Under the pieces are notes generated by a model that was given only the letters and a program-made list of their open reading frames with translations, did no database searches and was not told the DNA's origin. Below are positions 45,217 through 55,749 of a stretch of DNA of 64,000 nt, one piece after another. The stretch spans positions 1,883,705 through 1,947,704 of the forward strand of contig NZ_MINL01000001.1 of NCBI RefSeq assembly GCF_001882345.1, written 5' to 3'. The stretch's first letter is position 1; each line of letters opens with the position of its first letter. A program made the position numbers and the translations under genes. The DNA comes from Halomonas sp. QHL1. GTDB lineage: Bacteria > Pseudomonadota > Gammaproteobacteria > Pseudomonadales > Halomonadaceae.

Positions 45217-45297
45217 TCACCGCTCCTGATAATTCAGTGTTTAACCAATTGGTGTGTTCAGGTTAAGCCCTGGCTGCGCTAGAATCTTGGTCGGATC

Positions 45298-45311
45298 TTG
45301 ACCTGCATCAT
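45298..45311. promoter_or_regulatory. Possible Anr/FNR box upstream of ccoN
   Basis: TTGAC-CTGC-ATCAT matches eight of ten defined positions of TTGAT-N4-ATCAA, centred about 76 bp before the ccoN start. It fits oxygen-responsive control by the Anr/FNR protein encoded at 55750. The match is imperfect. Confidence 0.4.
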
Positions 45312-45380
45312 CAAGCGGGTGGCCGCACCCGTGCAAAATGCCACGGGTTACCCCCTAACCGCGTTCGATGGGAACATGAC

Positions 45381-46805
45381 ATGAGCACAGCATTTGAACA
45401 CCCGACCTACAACTACAAGGTAGTTCGGCAGTTCGCGATTATGACCGTTGTGTGGGGCATTGTGGGAATGACCGTTGGTGTCATCCTCGCCTCGCAACTG
45501 GTTTGGCCGCAACTGAACCTTGGCATACCTTGGACTAGCTTTGGGCGCCTGCGTCCGTTACACACTAACGCCGTTATTTTCGCCTTTGGCGGTTCGGCGC
45601 TTTTTGCCACGTCGTACTACGTTGTCCAGCGCACCTGTCAGACGCGGCTTTTTTCTGACAAATTAGCGGCCTTCACGTTCTGGGGCTGGCAGGCGGTCAT
45701 TATCTCAGCAGTCGTGTCGCTGCCAATGGGCTACACCACGACCAAGGAGTACGCTGAGCTGGAGTGGCCGATCAACATTTTGATCGCGGTCGTATGGATC
45801 AGCTATGCCATCGTGTTTCTAATGACGATCAAGAAGCGCACCACATCGCATATTTATGTGGCGAACTGGTTCTTTGCAGCGTTTATTTTGACCGTTGCGG
45901 TGCTGCACATCGTCAACAACGCGGCCATTCCTGTAACCCCCATGTACTCCACCTCGATTTACGCCGGTGCGGTGGATGCGATGGTGCAGTGGTGGTACGG
46001 GCACAACGCGGTAGGCTTCTTCCTGACCGCAGGTTTCCTGGGCATGATGTACTACTTCGTGCCGAAGCAGGCAGAGCGTCCGATCTACTCCTACCGTCTC
46101 TCAATCGTCCACTTCTGGGCATTGATCATGATCTACATGTGGGCAGGCCCTCACCACCTGCACTACACAGCTCTGCCTAACTGGGCACAGTCGCTGGGTA
46201 TGATCATGTCCATCATTCTGTTGGCTCCTTCCTGGGGCGGCATGATCAACGGCATGATGACCCTGTCAGGGGCTTGGCATAAGCTGCGCACGGATCCCAC
46301 GTTACGCTTCTTGGTGGTTGCTCTGTCGTTCTACGGTATGTCCACCTTTGAAGGCCCGATGATGGCGATTAAGACCGTCAACGCGCTATCGCACTACACT
46401 GACTGGACGATCGGCCACGTTCACTCCGGCGCGCTTGGCTGGGTAGCGATGATTACCATCGGCTCGATGTATCACCTGATTCCGCGCGTCTTCGGTCGCA
46501 CTGAAATGTACTCGATCAATCTGATTGCAGTGCACTTCTGGCTAGCCACGATCGGCACCGTACTTTACATCGCCTCCATGTGGGTAAACGGTATTCTGCA
46601 GGGCCTGATGTGGCGTGCAATCAACCCTGACGGCACCTTGATGTACACCTTTGTTGAATCCGTTGAAGCCAGCGCACCGGGCTACTTTGTCCGCTTAATC
46701 GGCGGCCTCTTCTGGGTCACCGGCATGCTGATCATGGCGTTCAATGTGTACATGACCGTTAAGCGTCGTGAGGCCATCAGCCATTCAGCGCCACAAGCTG
46801 CCTAA
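45381..46805 (+). CDS. ccoN: cbb3-type cytochrome oxidase subunit I (CcoN)
   Basis: Catalytic subunit with heme b and the heme b3/CuB centre that reduces oxygen at low concentrations. 474 residues, 12 helices. Metal-binding histidines are visible in [46 protein letters not shown], and [25 protein letters not shown]. First gene of ccoNOQP. Confidence 0.97.
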   Translation: MSTAFEHPTYNYKVVRQFAIMTVVWGIVGMTVGVILASQLVWPQLNLGIPWTSFGRLRPLHTNAVIFAFGGSALFATSYYVVQRTCQTRLFSDKLAAFTFWGWQAVIISAVVSLPMGYTTTKEYAELEWPINILIAVVWISYAIVFLMTIKKRTTSHIYVANWFFAAFILTVAVLHIVNNAAIPVTPMYSTSIYAGAVDAMVQWWYGHNAVGFFLTAGFLGMMYYFVPKQAERPIYSYRLSIVHFWALIMIYMWAGPHHLHYTALPNWAQSLGMIMSIILLAPSWGGMINGMMTLSGAWHKLRTDPTLRFLVVALSFYGMSTFEGPMMAIKTVNALSHYTDWTIGHVHSGALGWVAMITIGSMYHLIPRVFGRTEMYSINLIAVHFWLATIGTVLYIASMWVNGILQGLMWRAINPDGTLMYTFVESVEASAPGYFVRLIGGLFWVTGMLIMAFNVYMTVKRREAISHSAPQAA

Positions 46806-46824
46806 ACCGGGGAAGTTGAGACCA

Positions 46825-47433
46825 ATGAAACACGAGATTGTCGAAAAGAACGTTGGCCTGCTTGCCGTGTTGATCCTGGTTGCGATCAGTTTCGGCGGCT
46901 TGGCTGAGGTCGTCCCACTGTTTTTCCAGAAACAGACTACCGAGCCGGTTGAAGGCCTGGAGCCACTTTCGGCGCTGGAACTGGAAGGCCGAGACATCTA
47001 CCGCCGCGAAGGCTGCGTGGGCTGTCACTCGCAAATGGTGCGTCCATTCCGTGCTGAAACCGAGCGCTACGGCCACTACAACGTGGCGGGCGAGCAGGTG
47101 TACGAGCACAACTTCCTATGGGGCTCCAAGCGTACCGGTCCAGACTTGGCGCGTGTTGGTGGCCGCTATAGCGATGACTGGCACCGTGCTCACATGTATA
47201 ACCCCCGCGACGTAGTGCCCGAGTCAATCATGCCAGCTTACCCCTGGCTGTTTGAAAACACCCTCGATGGTGATGCTACTCCCAAGAAGATGCGTGCGCT
47301 GCGTCAACTGGGTGTGCCGTACACCGACGAAGATATTGCCAACGCTACTGACGACGTACGCGGCACCCAGGAAATCACCGCCCTGGTCGCCTATCTACAG
47401 CAGCTCGGAACCGTGCTCGAGGGCACTCGTTAA
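46825..47433 (+). CDS. ccoO: cbb3-type oxidase subunit II (CcoO)
   Basis: Membrane-anchored monoheme cytochrome c, 202 residues, N-terminal anchor 11-33, CVGCH at 64-68 followed by SQMVRPF. ATG 46825 is used; upstream frame codons overlap ccoN. 20 bp after ccoN. Confidence 0.96.
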   Translation: MKHEIVEKNVGLLAVLILVAISFGGLAEVVPLFFQKQTTEPVEGLEPLSALELEGRDIYRREGCVGCHSQMVRPFRAETERYGHYNVAGEQVYEHNFLWGSKRTGPDLARVGGRYSDDWHRAHMYNPRDVVPESIMPAYPWLFENTLDGDATPKKMRALRQLGVPYTDEDIANATDDVRGTQEITALVAYLQQLGTVLEGTR

Positions 47434-47436
47434 GTT

Positions 47437-47661
47437 ATGGATACGGGAACTTTTCGCGGTCTCATCACGCTGATCTTGATTATTGCGTTTATCGGCATCG
47501 CTCTCTGGGCGTACTCCAAGCGACGCAAGCCAGATTTCGACGAAGCGGCTAATTTGCCCTTCGCCGACGACGATGAGCTACCGACCAGTGACAAGCACGC
47601 TTCGCGTGAACGCGACAGCGAAGCGCATTCCCGCGACGACAGGGGAGATAAGAATATATGA
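47437..47661 (+). CDS. ccoQ: cbb3-type oxidase subunit CcoQ
   Basis: Small single-helix subunit (74 residues; helix about 9-27) needed for oxidase stability. The cytoplasmic tail after about residue 28 is long and highly charged. Overlaps ccoP by four bases. Confidence 0.9.
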   Translation: MDTGTFRGLITLILIIAFIGIALWAYSKRRKPDFDEAANLPFADDDELPTSDKHASRERDSEAHSRDDRGDKNI

Positions 47662-48587
47662 ATAATTTATGGGGTGACTCCCTATCCGGCTTTTGGAGCG
47701 CCTGGATCATTATCATTACGCTGGGCACAATTGCGCTAAGCGTATGGATACTGCTTGCCAACCGCCGCACCGACAAAACGCCTGATGCGGACGGTAACGT
47801 AGAAACCACTGGCCACGCTGCCGATGGCATCGAAGAGTACGACAACCCGCTGCCAAAGTGGTGGTTCCAGCTATTCGTCTTGACGGTGGTCTTTGCCCTG
47901 GGCTACCTAGTGCTTTACCCCGGCTTGGGCAACTACGCGGGGATATTGGGCTGGTCTCAAGAGGGTCAGTGGGAAGAGGAAGTCGCTCAGGCTGAAGAAC
48001 GCTTCACGCCGATTTTTGCCCAGTATCAGGAAGTGCCCATTCCTGAGCTTGCCGAAGATCCCGAGGCGATGCAGGTCGCAGAGCGTATCTATCAAAACAA
48101 CTGCGCGGTGTGCCACGGATCAAACGCTCAGGGCGGTTACGGCTTCCCTAACCTGACCGACGACGACTGGCTGTACGGTGGTGAACCAGAAAATATTCTG
48201 ACCAGCCTCAACCAAGGCCGTAACGGCAATATGCCTGCTTGGCAGCAGTTGGGACAGGAGAATATTGAGAACCTGACGCAATATGTTCTGTCGCTTTCTG
48301 AAGAAGAGCACGATGCTGAGCGCGCGGCGAGCGGTGAAAGCACCTTTGGAGCGGTATGTGCTGCCTGCCACGGCCCCAGCGGCACGGGTAACACAGCACT
48401 TGGCGCGCCAAACTTGACCAATGACGTTTGGCTTTATTTGGCACCGGGACAAAGTGTCGATGACTCTATTCGCCAAACCCTGCGCAACGGCCGTAACGGT
48501 CATATGCCTGCGCAAGCGGCCTATATTGGTGAAGAGCGCGTTCATCTGGTCGCTGCCTACGTGTATAGCCTACGTTTAGCGGACTGA
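47658..48587 (+). CDS. ccoP: cbb3-type oxidase diheme subunit III (CcoP)
   Basis: Electron entry subunit, 309 residues. Two N-terminal helices (about 10-34 and 70-90) anchor it; two cytochrome c domains carry CAVCH (149-153) and CAACH (234-238), each followed by a GxPNL segment. Followed by a terminator, so ccoNOQP is a separate transcript from ccoG. Confidence 0.96.
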   Translation: MNNLWGDSLSGFWSAWIIIITLGTIALSVWILLANRRTDKTPDADGNVETTGHAADGIEEYDNPLPKWWFQLFVLTVVFALGYLVLYPGLGNYAGILGWSQEGQWEEEVAQAEERFTPIFAQYQEVPIPELAEDPEAMQVAERIYQNNCAVCHGSNAQGGYGFPNLTDDDWLYGGEPENILTSLNQGRNGNMPAWQQLGQENIENLTQYVLSLSEEEHDAERAASGESTFGAVCAACHGPSGTGNTALGAPNLTNDVWLYLAPGQSVDDSIRQTLRNGRNGHMPAQAAYIGEERVHLVAAYVYSLRLAD

Positions 48588-48633
48588 TAGACCGCTGACA
48601 GAAAGCGATTACCGTCAGCAACGCTAGCCAAGC

Positions 48634-48665
48634 AAGGGTGCGGCCTCAAACCGCACCCTTTCTTT
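48634..48665 (+). terminator. Terminator after ccoNOQP
   Basis: Ten-bp perfect stem (48634-48643 / 48651-48660), 7-base loop and a TTTCTTT tail. Confidence 0.88.
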
Positions 48666-48804
48666 ATACCCAACCCGATACAATATTAACGAACATCCAG
48701 ACCATCTGAGCATCTAGCTTAATTAAGCACCTAGTTTTACTGAGTATCAGTTAGACAGAGCATTGGGTGCAGCCTCTCCTGCCTTCTGAGCCGGGAATAT
48801 CGCC

Positions 48805-50241
48805 ATGGAAAAGATACCAAGCCAAGACGTCACGCCAAATCCGGTGGGGCATCACACCCCCTCTGAAACGGTTACCCAGGAAATGTACGCCAAGCGTCGC
48901 CACATTTATGTGCGCGAAATTAAAGGTGTTTTCCAGAAGCTACGGCGCAGTGCTAACTGGGCGTTAATGCTGGCATTCTTTCTCTTACCGTGGATTAACA
49001 TCGGTGGTCGGCCGTTAATTCTCTTCGACCTGCCTAATCGTGAATTCCATATCTTTACTGCCACGTTTTATCCTCAGGAGTTCATCCTGCTGTCGTGGCT
49101 GCTGATAATTTGCGCCTTTGGGCTGTTCTTCATAACCGTTTTTGCTGGCCGGGTGTGGTGTGGCTACACCTGCCCGCAAAGCGTTTGGACCTTTCTGTTT
49201 ATCTGGCTTGAACACCGCATTGAAGGCTCGCGCAATCGGCGCATTAAGCTCGACAGCCAGCCAATGAGCGCTGATAAAGCTTGGCGCAAGGGGGCTAAAC
49301 ACACCGCCTGGCTGCTCATAGCCCTCGCCACCGGCATTACTTTTGTGGGTTACTTCACGCCGATTCGTGATTTAGTGGCGGAACTGCCCACCTTAGAGGC
49401 CCACGGCTGGTCCTACTTCTGGGTTGGCTTTTTCCTGGTATTTACCTATCTCAACGCGGGTTGGCTGCGCGAGCAGGTGTGCATCTATATGTGCCCCTAC
49501 GCGCGCTTTCAATCGGTAATGTTTGACCGCGATACGCTGATCGTCTCCTACGACGAAACTCGTGGTGAACCGCGTGGGCACCGAAAAAAAGGCCTAAGCC
49601 ATTTAGAAGCCCGCGAGGCTGGCTACGGCGACTGTATTGACTGCGATCTATGCGTGCAGGTCTGCCCCACAGGTATCGATATCCGTGACGGGCTACAATA
49701 TGAGTGCATCACCTGCGCTGCCTGTATTGATGCCTGCGACAGTGTGATGGATAAAATGGGCTACCCGCGGGGCTTGGTGCGCTACACCACCGAAAACGCG
49801 CTTGAAGGTAAAAAGAGCCATATTTTGCGACCTCGCTTGCTGGCGTACTTCGCAGCTCTTTTGGTAATGATCGGCACCTTTGTCTGGGCTGTTAACGACC
49901 GTATGCCACTAGATTTTGAGGCCGAACGCGAGCGCACCCAGCTCTATCAAATGACCCGCGAAGGTCAAATTAGCAATGTGTTTAGTCTGACCATCCGTAA
50001 TCTGGATGATCAAGACCACAACTACCAGCTAAGCGTTGCCGGATTGCCCAGTTTAACCCTGGACAGCCGGACGATTAGCGTACCCGCTGGAGAGTCGCGC
50101 TTTAAAGCCGTTACCGTGACGGCCAACCCCGACGACTTACAGCAGCCCAGCCACGCCATTGTATTCACGCTGCAGGCTCAGCAAGCCGCGGATATTCGCC
50201 TTGAGCGCGAGACCAGCTTCCTGGGCGATATTAGGAGATAG
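48805..50241 (+). CDS. ccoG: cbb3 oxidase assembly Fe-S protein CcoG (RdxA/FixG)
   Basis: Membrane ferredoxin-like protein of 478 residues implicated in copper reduction/delivery for cbb3 assembly. It has several N-terminal helices, CGYTCPQSVWTFLFIWLEH (about residue 115), then two [4Fe-4S] motifs CIDCDLCVQVCPTG and CITCAACIDACD, a helix and a C-terminal Ig-like domain. First gene of ccoGHIS. Confidence 0.95.
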   Translation: MEKIPSQDVTPNPVGHHTPSETVTQEMYAKRRHIYVREIKGVFQKLRRSANWALMLAFFLLPWINIGGRPLILFDLPNREFHIFTATFYPQEFILLSWLLIICAFGLFFITVFAGRVWCGYTCPQSVWTFLFIWLEHRIEGSRNRRIKLDSQPMSADKAWRKGAKHTAWLLIALATGITFVGYFTPIRDLVAELPTLEAHGWSYFWVGFFLVFTYLNAGWLREQVCIYMCPYARFQSVMFDRDTLIVSYDETRGEPRGHRKKGLSHLEAREAGYGDCIDCDLCVQVCPTGIDIRDGLQYECITCAACIDACDSVMDKMGYPRGLVRYTTENALEGKKSHILRPRLLAYFAALLVMIGTFVWAVNDRMPLDFEAERERTQLYQMTREGQISNVFSLTIRNLDDQDHNYQLSVAGLPSLTLDSRTISVPAGESRFKAVTVTANPDDLQQPSHAIVFTLQAQQAADIRLERETSFLGDIRR

Positions 50242-50247
50242 AAAATT

Positions 50248-50769
50248 ATGTCATCCCCCTCGGTAACACCGTGGTATAAGCAGTTTTGGCCGTGGTTTTT
50301 AATCGGCATTCTGTTTTCATCAATTATTGTCAGCAGCGGCTTTGCGGTTATGTCGATCAAGAGTTTCGACGGTATGGTCGTGCAAGAGGATTATTACGAG
50401 CACGGCAAAGCCATTAACATGGTGCTGGCCAAACAGGAGCAGGCACGCGCGCTGAACTTGAGCGCTGAGCTGCGCCTTGATCCGCTTACCAGCGATATTG
50501 TGGTGGATTTAAGCGGCGATACACGTCCAGACACACTCTATTTAGACCTTATCTTCCCCACCGAAGATAACCGTGATCAGTCGTTCGTACTTGAGCATGT
50601 CCGTGACGGCCGCTATATCACCCAAGGGCCTGACAATCTGCGTTACCGCTGGTACCTGCAGATCCAGCCCGCACAAGAAGATGCCGACTGGCGTCTCACT
50701 GGTGAGGCTACATTCCCCAATGAAAACAGCGTCGCGCTATTGCCAGGAGGGCGTACAGAAAGCGAATGA
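50248..50769 (+). CDS. ccoH: cbb3 oxidase assembly protein CcoH (FixH)
   Basis: 173 residues; one N-terminal membrane helix (about 11-36, QFWPWFLIGILFSSII) with the conserved VVQEDYYEHGKAIN segment just after it, then a periplasmic domain. Overlaps ccoI by four bases. Confidence 0.93.
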   Translation: MSSPSVTPWYKQFWPWFLIGILFSSIIVSSGFAVMSIKSFDGMVVQEDYYEHGKAINMVLAKQEQARALNLSAELRLDPLTSDIVVDLSGDTRPDTLYLDLIFPTEDNRDQSFVLEHVRDGRYITQGPDNLRYRWYLQIQPAQEDADWRLTGEATFPNENSVALLPGGRTESE

Positions 50770-53222
50770 GCGATGTAACGACTGCCGCGCCCTGCTACCA
50801 CTGCGGTAACCCGGTGCCCGCTGGGGCGCCCTGGACGATTACCCTGGATGAAGAGACCCTACCGCTTTGTTGCCCCGGCTGCGAAGCGGTGGCCCATGCC
50901 ATCGTCGACGGTGGCTTGGAGAGTTACTACCGCTACCGTACCGAACTGCCCGAACGCCCTGATGAGCGCCAGGCTGCCAAGGCCGATACCTGGTCGGTGT
51001 TTGACGACCCCGGCCTGCAGGCGCAGTTTGTCCATCCCGACGGCGATGAGGGCAATGTCAAAGCGACCCTCGCCATCGAAGGCATTACCTGTGCTGCCTG
51101 TGCGTGGCTGATCGAACACCGTTTGAATGCCTTACCAGGGATTGTCTCCAGCGCGGTGAATTTAACCCACCACCGCCTGCGGGTGAGCTGGGATCCCCTG
51201 CAGTTGAAGCTCTCGCAACTGCTGGCCGAACTGGCTGCGATTGGCTACGACGCCCAGCCCTACGAGCCAGACCAGGCCCAGGCGCGTCTGCAGCATGAAG
51301 AGCGCATGAACGTGCGTCGGCTGATTATTGCGGCCGTCGGCATGATGCAGGTGATGATGTTCTCCATCCCGATCTATGTCTCCGGCCCCGGTGAAATCAG
51401 CGACGACTTCTACGCACTGTTTCACTGGCTCTCCTTTGCGCTGGCAACGCCGGTGGTGTTTTTCTCCGCCCAGCCGTTTTTCCGCAACGCCCTGCGCGAC
51501 CTACGCACCGGCGTACTAGGTATGGATGTACCGGTATCGCTGGCGATTGGTGGGGCTTATCTTGCCAGCAGTTATGCCGTGCTATTCAACGTCGGCGAAG
51601 TCTATTTTGATTCGGTGGCCATGTTCACCTTCTTTTTGCTGTTTGGCCGCTACGTGGAAGGTCGTGCCAGACGCCGCAGCGGGCATAGCGGCAATGCGCT
51701 GAGCGGCGTGCTGCCGATTTCGGCCACGCGGTTAGAAAGCGACGGCAGCGAGCGTATTCTGCCCGCCAGCGAACTCACCCCCGGTGATCGCGTATTGATC
51801 AAGCCCGGCCACGGTGTACCTGCCGACGGCATCATTGAGGAGGGTGAATCGAGCCTGGATGAATCGATGCTGACCGGCGAATACCTACCGGCAACCCGCC
51901 GAGTGGGCGACCCGATTACCGGCGGTAGTCAGAACATGGAAAATCCGCTGGTGATCAGAGTAACCCACGCCGGGCGCGATGCCCGGGTAGCGGGTATCGT
52001 CGATCTTACCGACCGGGCCTTTGCCAGCCGCCCGCGGCTGGCCCAGATGGCTGCGCGCATGGCGCATCTATTTGTACTGCGCCTGCTAGTGGTGACCGCC
52101 TGCGTCACTATCGCCTGGTGGTTTATCGACCCCTCGCGGATGCTTTGGGTGCTCCTTTCGGTGCTGGTGGTAACCTGCCCCTGCGCGCTGGCGCTAGCTA
52201 CCCCCGCGGCGCTGACCGCAGGTCACGGCCAACTGCGTAAGCGCGGCGTTTTGATTACCCGCGCCGATGCCATGGAGACGCTATCTAACGTTACCCGGGT
52301 GATTTTTGATAAAACCGGTACCCTGACCCGCGGCGAAATGCACCTTACCCAAACCCAACCTTTCGGTGAATTAACCGCCGAGCGTGCACGGGCCATTGCC
52401 GCCGCTCTTGAGGCCCATTCGGAACACCCAATCGCCCGCGCTTTTCGGCCGTTCCGAGATGCGACGCTGCAAGCCAAAGATATTCATAGCCACACCGGGC
52501 AAGGACTCGAAGGCAGCTTAAACGGTGCTCGTTGGCGATTGGGCAAGCCCGAATTTGCAATGGAAGGCACCATAACGGCGCCCGCCAGGGGTCAGTGGCT
52601 GCTACTAAGTGAAAACGGTGCGCCCCGTGCCTGGTTTGGCCTGCACGACGGCGTTCGCGATGACGCTGCCGCCACGATTAAAGCCCTTCAGGCCCAGGGG
52701 TTAAGCGTGGAACTGCTCTCCGGCGATACCCAGGATGCCGTGGAAAGCTTGGCTGATCAGCTCAAAATCGCCACCTGGCACGCAGGCATCAGCCCGGAAG
52801 GCAAGCTTGCACGGATGAAGGAGCTTCAAACCGCTGGCGAAACCGTGGTGATGATTGGTGACGGCATCAACGACGTGCCGGTGCTAGCCGGTGCCGACGT
52901 GGCCATTGCTATGAACGGTGCGACGGATCTGGCCCGTACCCGCGCCGACGCGGTGCTGCTCAGCCCACGTCTGATGCGGATTTTTGAGGCCATCGAGATT
53001 TCCCGCGCCACCCGGCGTATCATGCGCCAGAATATGATTTGGTCAGTATGCTACAACTTTTCGGCGCTGCCCCTGGCGGCGATGGGACTGGTGCCACCTT
53101 GGCTAGCCGCGATTGGAATGTCGCTCAGCTCGCTAGTAGTGGTGGGTAATGCGCTGCGCCTGTCTCGCTGGCGCAGCCAGCCCGCGCCAACGCTCGGCAC
53201 TTCAACACCGGTAACCGCATGA
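50766..53222 (+). CDS. ccoI: Copper-transporting P1B-type ATPase CcoI (FixI)
   Basis: Exports copper for CcoN assembly. 818 residues. N-terminal zinc-ribbon-like segment (CYHCGNPVP and CCPGCEAVA), HMA domain with CAAC (Cys109 and Cys112), the TCPCALALATPAALTAG transmembrane site, the phosphorylation motif DKTGTLTRG and the hinge GDGINDVPVLAGADVAIAM. Overlaps ccoH and ccoS by four bases each. Confidence 0.96.
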   Translation: MSDVTTAAPCYHCGNPVPAGAPWTITLDEETLPLCCPGCEAVAHAIVDGGLESYYRYRTELPERPDERQAAKADTWSVFDDPGLQAQFVHPDGDEGNVKATLAIEGITCAACAWLIEHRLNALPGIVSSAVNLTHHRLRVSWDPLQLKLSQLLAELAAIGYDAQPYEPDQAQARLQHEERMNVRRLIIAAVGMMQVMMFSIPIYVSGPGEISDDFYALFHWLSFALATPVVFFSAQPFFRNALRDLRTGVLGMDVPVSLAIGGAYLASSYAVLFNVGEVYFDSVAMFTFFLLFGRYVEGRARRRSGHSGNALSGVLPISATRLESDGSERILPASELTPGDRVLIKPGHGVPADGIIEEGESSLDESMLTGEYLPATRRVGDPITGGSQNMENPLVIRVTHAGRDARVAGIVDLTDRAFASRPRLAQMAARMAHLFVLRLLVVTACVTIAWWFIDPSRMLWVLLSVLVVTCPCALALATPAALTAGHGQLRKRGVLITRADAMETLSNVTRVIFDKTGTLTRGEMHLTQTQPFGELTAERARAIAAALEAHSEHPIARAFRPFRDATLQAKDIHSHTGQGLEGSLNGARWRLGKPEFAMEGTITAPARGQWLLLSENGAPRAWFGLHDGVRDDAAATIKALQAQGLSVELLSGDTQDAVESLADQLKIATWHAGISPEGKLARMKELQTAGETVVMIGDGINDVPVLAGADVAIAMNGATDLARTRADAVLLSPRLMRIFEAIEISRATRRIMRQNMIWSVCYNFSALPLAAMGLVPPWLAAIGMSLSSLVVVGNALRLSRWRSQPAPTLGTSTPVTA

Positions 53223-53464
53223 CGATTCTGTACCTGCTAATTCCACTCTCGTTGATTTTACTCGGCTTGGCCGTCTGGGCGTTTTTCTGGGCGGTGAAAA
53301 ATGATCAGTTCGACGACTTAGAAGGCCCGGCGCACCGCATTCTGTTTGATGAGGATGACAACGATCTCAGCCCAGAGCAGCGCCGTCAGCGTCAGCAAAC
53401 CAAGCAAAAATCTGCTGCGTCATCCGATACAGACACACCCGACGACCCAGAGCCCCGCTTATGA
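53219..53464 (+). CDS. ccoS: cbb3 oxidase assembly protein CcoS (FixS)
   Basis: 81 residues; single helix (about 4-28) followed by the WAVKNDQFDDLEGPAHRILFDED signature. Required in other species for cofactor insertion. The tail after about 50 is long and polar. Overlaps its neighbours by four bases on each side. Confidence 0.94.
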   Translation: MTILYLLIPLSLILLGLAVWAFFWAVKNDQFDDLEGPAHRILFDEDDNDLSPEQRRQRQQTKQKSAASSDTDTPDDPEPRL

Positions 53465-54156
53465 ATCCAACGGGGCTTGATCTGCCGCCACTCCTGGCGG
53501 CGTTTGTGTTTGGCTTGATGGGCGGCGCCCACTGCATTGGTATGTGTGGTGGCATCATGAGCGCGCTCACCTTTGCAGTGCCCCCCAGCATGCGCCATCC
53601 GGCGCGCATGGGCGGTTTGCTGCTCAGCTATAACGCAGGCCGCATTATTAGCTACATGAGCGCAGGCGCACTGGTTGCGCTGCTAGGCACGCTATTTTCG
53701 CTTTCTGCTACGGCACGTCTGTTGCTTCAGGTATTTGCCGCGCTGATGCTGATCTTAATGGCGCTGTATATCGCCAACTGGTGGAAAGGGCTGCTCAAAA
53801 TTGAGGCGGTGGGCCGCCGCCTCTGGCGCTTTATTGAGCCCGTGGGGCGTCGTTTAATGCCCGTGGTGCATATCCCCCAAGCCTTTGCGCTGGGCGCCAT
53901 TTGGGGCTGGCTACCCTGTGGACTAGTCTACTCCATGCTGGCCTGGAGCTTGGCGATTGCCGACCCGCTTCAGGGGGCTCTGTTAATGGGCGCGTTTGGA
54001 TTGGGCACCCTGCCCGCGCTACTCGCCACTGGCCTCGCCGCCCGCCAGCTCAGCCATTTGATACGTCACCCCGCGACCCGCAGCGTGGCGGCGTTAACGA
54101 TTATCGCCTTTGCGCTATGGCAGCTTTGGACGCTTACCGCACACAACCTCCATTAG
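53461..54156 (+). CDS. TauE/SafE-family membrane protein of the ccoGHIS operon
   Basis: 231 residues, about six helices. The GGAHCIGMCGGIMSAL stretch (about 21-36) with His, Cys, Met and Cys is the typical signature of the cbb3-linked subgroup, and GAIWGWLPCGLVYSMLAW is in the second half. The position after ccoS, with a four-base overlap, suggests a part in copper or thiol supply for the oxidase. Exact function not established. Confidence 0.85.
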   Translation: MNPTGLDLPPLLAAFVFGLMGGAHCIGMCGGIMSALTFAVPPSMRHPARMGGLLLSYNAGRIISYMSAGALVALLGTLFSLSATARLLLQVFAALMLILMALYIANWWKGLLKIEAVGRRLWRFIEPVGRRLMPVVHIPQAFALGAIWGWLPCGLVYSMLAWSLAIADPLQGALLMGAFGLGTLPALLATGLAARQLSHLIRHPATRSVAALTIIAFALWQLWTLTAHNLH

Positions 54157-54231
54157 CATGACGTGGCTCAACATTTACCTCCCGACTACGAGTTAGGCTA
54201 GCGGCATTTCCTAACATCGGAGCGCCCATTC

Positions 54232-55665
54232 ATGCCCGTTCATGCCCCTGCTGCCTTGCCTCTTGCACCAGTTGCTGCCGCAGCCCCCATGCAGCCGGCG
54301 TGGGATGAAGCGTTACTGCGTCGCTACGATACCAGCGGCCCACGCTACACCTCCTACCCCACGGCGCTATCGTTTCACGACCAATTTACCCCTAGCGACC
54401 TGACCCAGGCGCTGGAGCGTAGCAATGCTAGTAAGCGTTCGCTCTCGCTGTATGTTCACGTGCCTTTTTGCCGCAAGATCTGCTTCTACTGCGCGTGTAA
54501 TAAAATTGCCACCAAAAACACCGCTCTGACTGAGCCCTACATAGCCCGGCTTGACCGTGAAATGGTGCTGACAGCACGCCACTTGGATACGACACGGCCG
54601 GTAGAGCAACTGCATTGGGGCGGCGGTACGCCGACATTTCTCAGTTTGAATCAGATGGGCGACCTGATTGATCGACTGGATGCACGCTTTGGTCTTTCGT
54701 CGTCTGCTGATCGCGATTACGCGATTGAAATAGATCCCCGCGAAGCGGATGTGTTTACTCTGCGCCACCTCGAATCCCTCGGCTTTAATCGCATCAGCCT
54801 AGGCGTACAGGATTTAAGCCCGCTGGTGCAGAAAGCGATCAACCGCATTCAGCCTCGGGTCCTCACCGAAACGCTGATGGAGGAGGCGCACCGCCTGGGC
54901 TTTCGCTCGCTAAATCTCGATCTAATTTACGGATTGCCATTCCAGACTGAAAAGAGCTTTGCCGACACCCTACGTCAGGTAATTGAACTAAACCCGGCAC
55001 GTCTTTCCGTGTTTAACTACGCCCATATGCCCGAGCGCTTTGCCCCCCAGCGGCGTATTAACGTCGATGACTTGCCGGGTGGCGAAGAGAAGCTGGCGAT
55101 TCTACGCACCACCATCGAGATGCTCACCGCAGCTGGTTATGTGCATATCGGTATGGATCACTTTGCCCGCCCTGACGATAGCCTGGCTATTGCCCAGCGC
55201 GAAGGCTCACTGCAGCGCAACTTCCAGGGCTACTCCAGCCACGCCCAGTGCGACTTAATCGGACTTGGCGTGTCGGCGATTTCACGCATTTATGACGTCT
55301 ATGCGCAGAACCCGAGCGATCTGGCAAGCTACGAAGCGGCGCTGGACCAGGGGCAGCTTGCCACCGTGCGGGGCGTGCGTTTAAGTGATGACGACCTGAT
55401 CCGCCGGGACGTGATTGAGCGGCTGATGTGCGATATGGGTATTGACCTGGCCGCCGTTAGCCAACGTTGGAACATTGATGCCCCCCGCTACTTTGCGCCG
55501 GCGCTTGAGCGCCTGCAGAGTGCCGAACAGGATGGACTGCTGACCCGTAGCGGTGACCAGCTTAACGCTACGCCGATGGGACGACTGCTGATTCGCCATA
55601 TAGCCATGGCGTTTGACGCCCATCTTTCTGGGCAAACAGGACAGCGATACTCTAAGATTGTTTAA
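54232..55665 (+). CDS. hemN: Oxygen-independent coproporphyrinogen III dehydrogenase
   Basis: Radical-SAM enzyme that makes protoporphyrinogen IX without oxygen, supplying heme under microaerobic growth. 477 residues; the Fe-S motif is CxxxCxxCxC with Cys80, Cys84, Cys87 and Cys89 (FYCACNKI). Further hallmarks: HWGGGTPTFL and RISLGVQDLSPLVQKAINR. Lies between ccoGHIS and fnr, the usual oxygen-limited grouping. Confidence 0.96.
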   Translation: MPVHAPAALPLAPVAAAAPMQPAWDEALLRRYDTSGPRYTSYPTALSFHDQFTPSDLTQALERSNASKRSLSLYVHVPFCRKICFYCACNKIATKNTALTEPYIARLDREMVLTARHLDTTRPVEQLHWGGGTPTFLSLNQMGDLIDRLDARFGLSSSADRDYAIEIDPREADVFTLRHLESLGFNRISLGVQDLSPLVQKAINRIQPRVLTETLMEEAHRLGFRSLNLDLIYGLPFQTEKSFADTLRQVIELNPARLSVFNYAHMPERFAPQRRINVDDLPGGEEKLAILRTTIEMLTAAGYVHIGMDHFARPDDSLAIAQREGSLQRNFQGYSSHAQCDLIGLGVSAISRIYDVYAQNPSDLASYEAALDQGQLATVRGVRLSDDDLIRRDVIERLMCDMGIDLAAVSQRWNIDAPRYFAPALERLQSAEQDGLLTRSGDQLNATPMGRLLIRHIAMAFDAHLSGQTGQRYSKIV

Positions 55666-55749
55666 TAACCTTACTGTAGGCATGCTAAAGCAATTATAAT
55701 AAGTAAGGATTTTCTAATTGATACGCATGACCCACTCAAGGAGCAACAC

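Noticed and set aside
55718..55731. TTGAT-N4-ATGAC as an FNR box before fnr
   Set aside because: Only the left half is good; noted under the fnr gene but too weak to call as a site.
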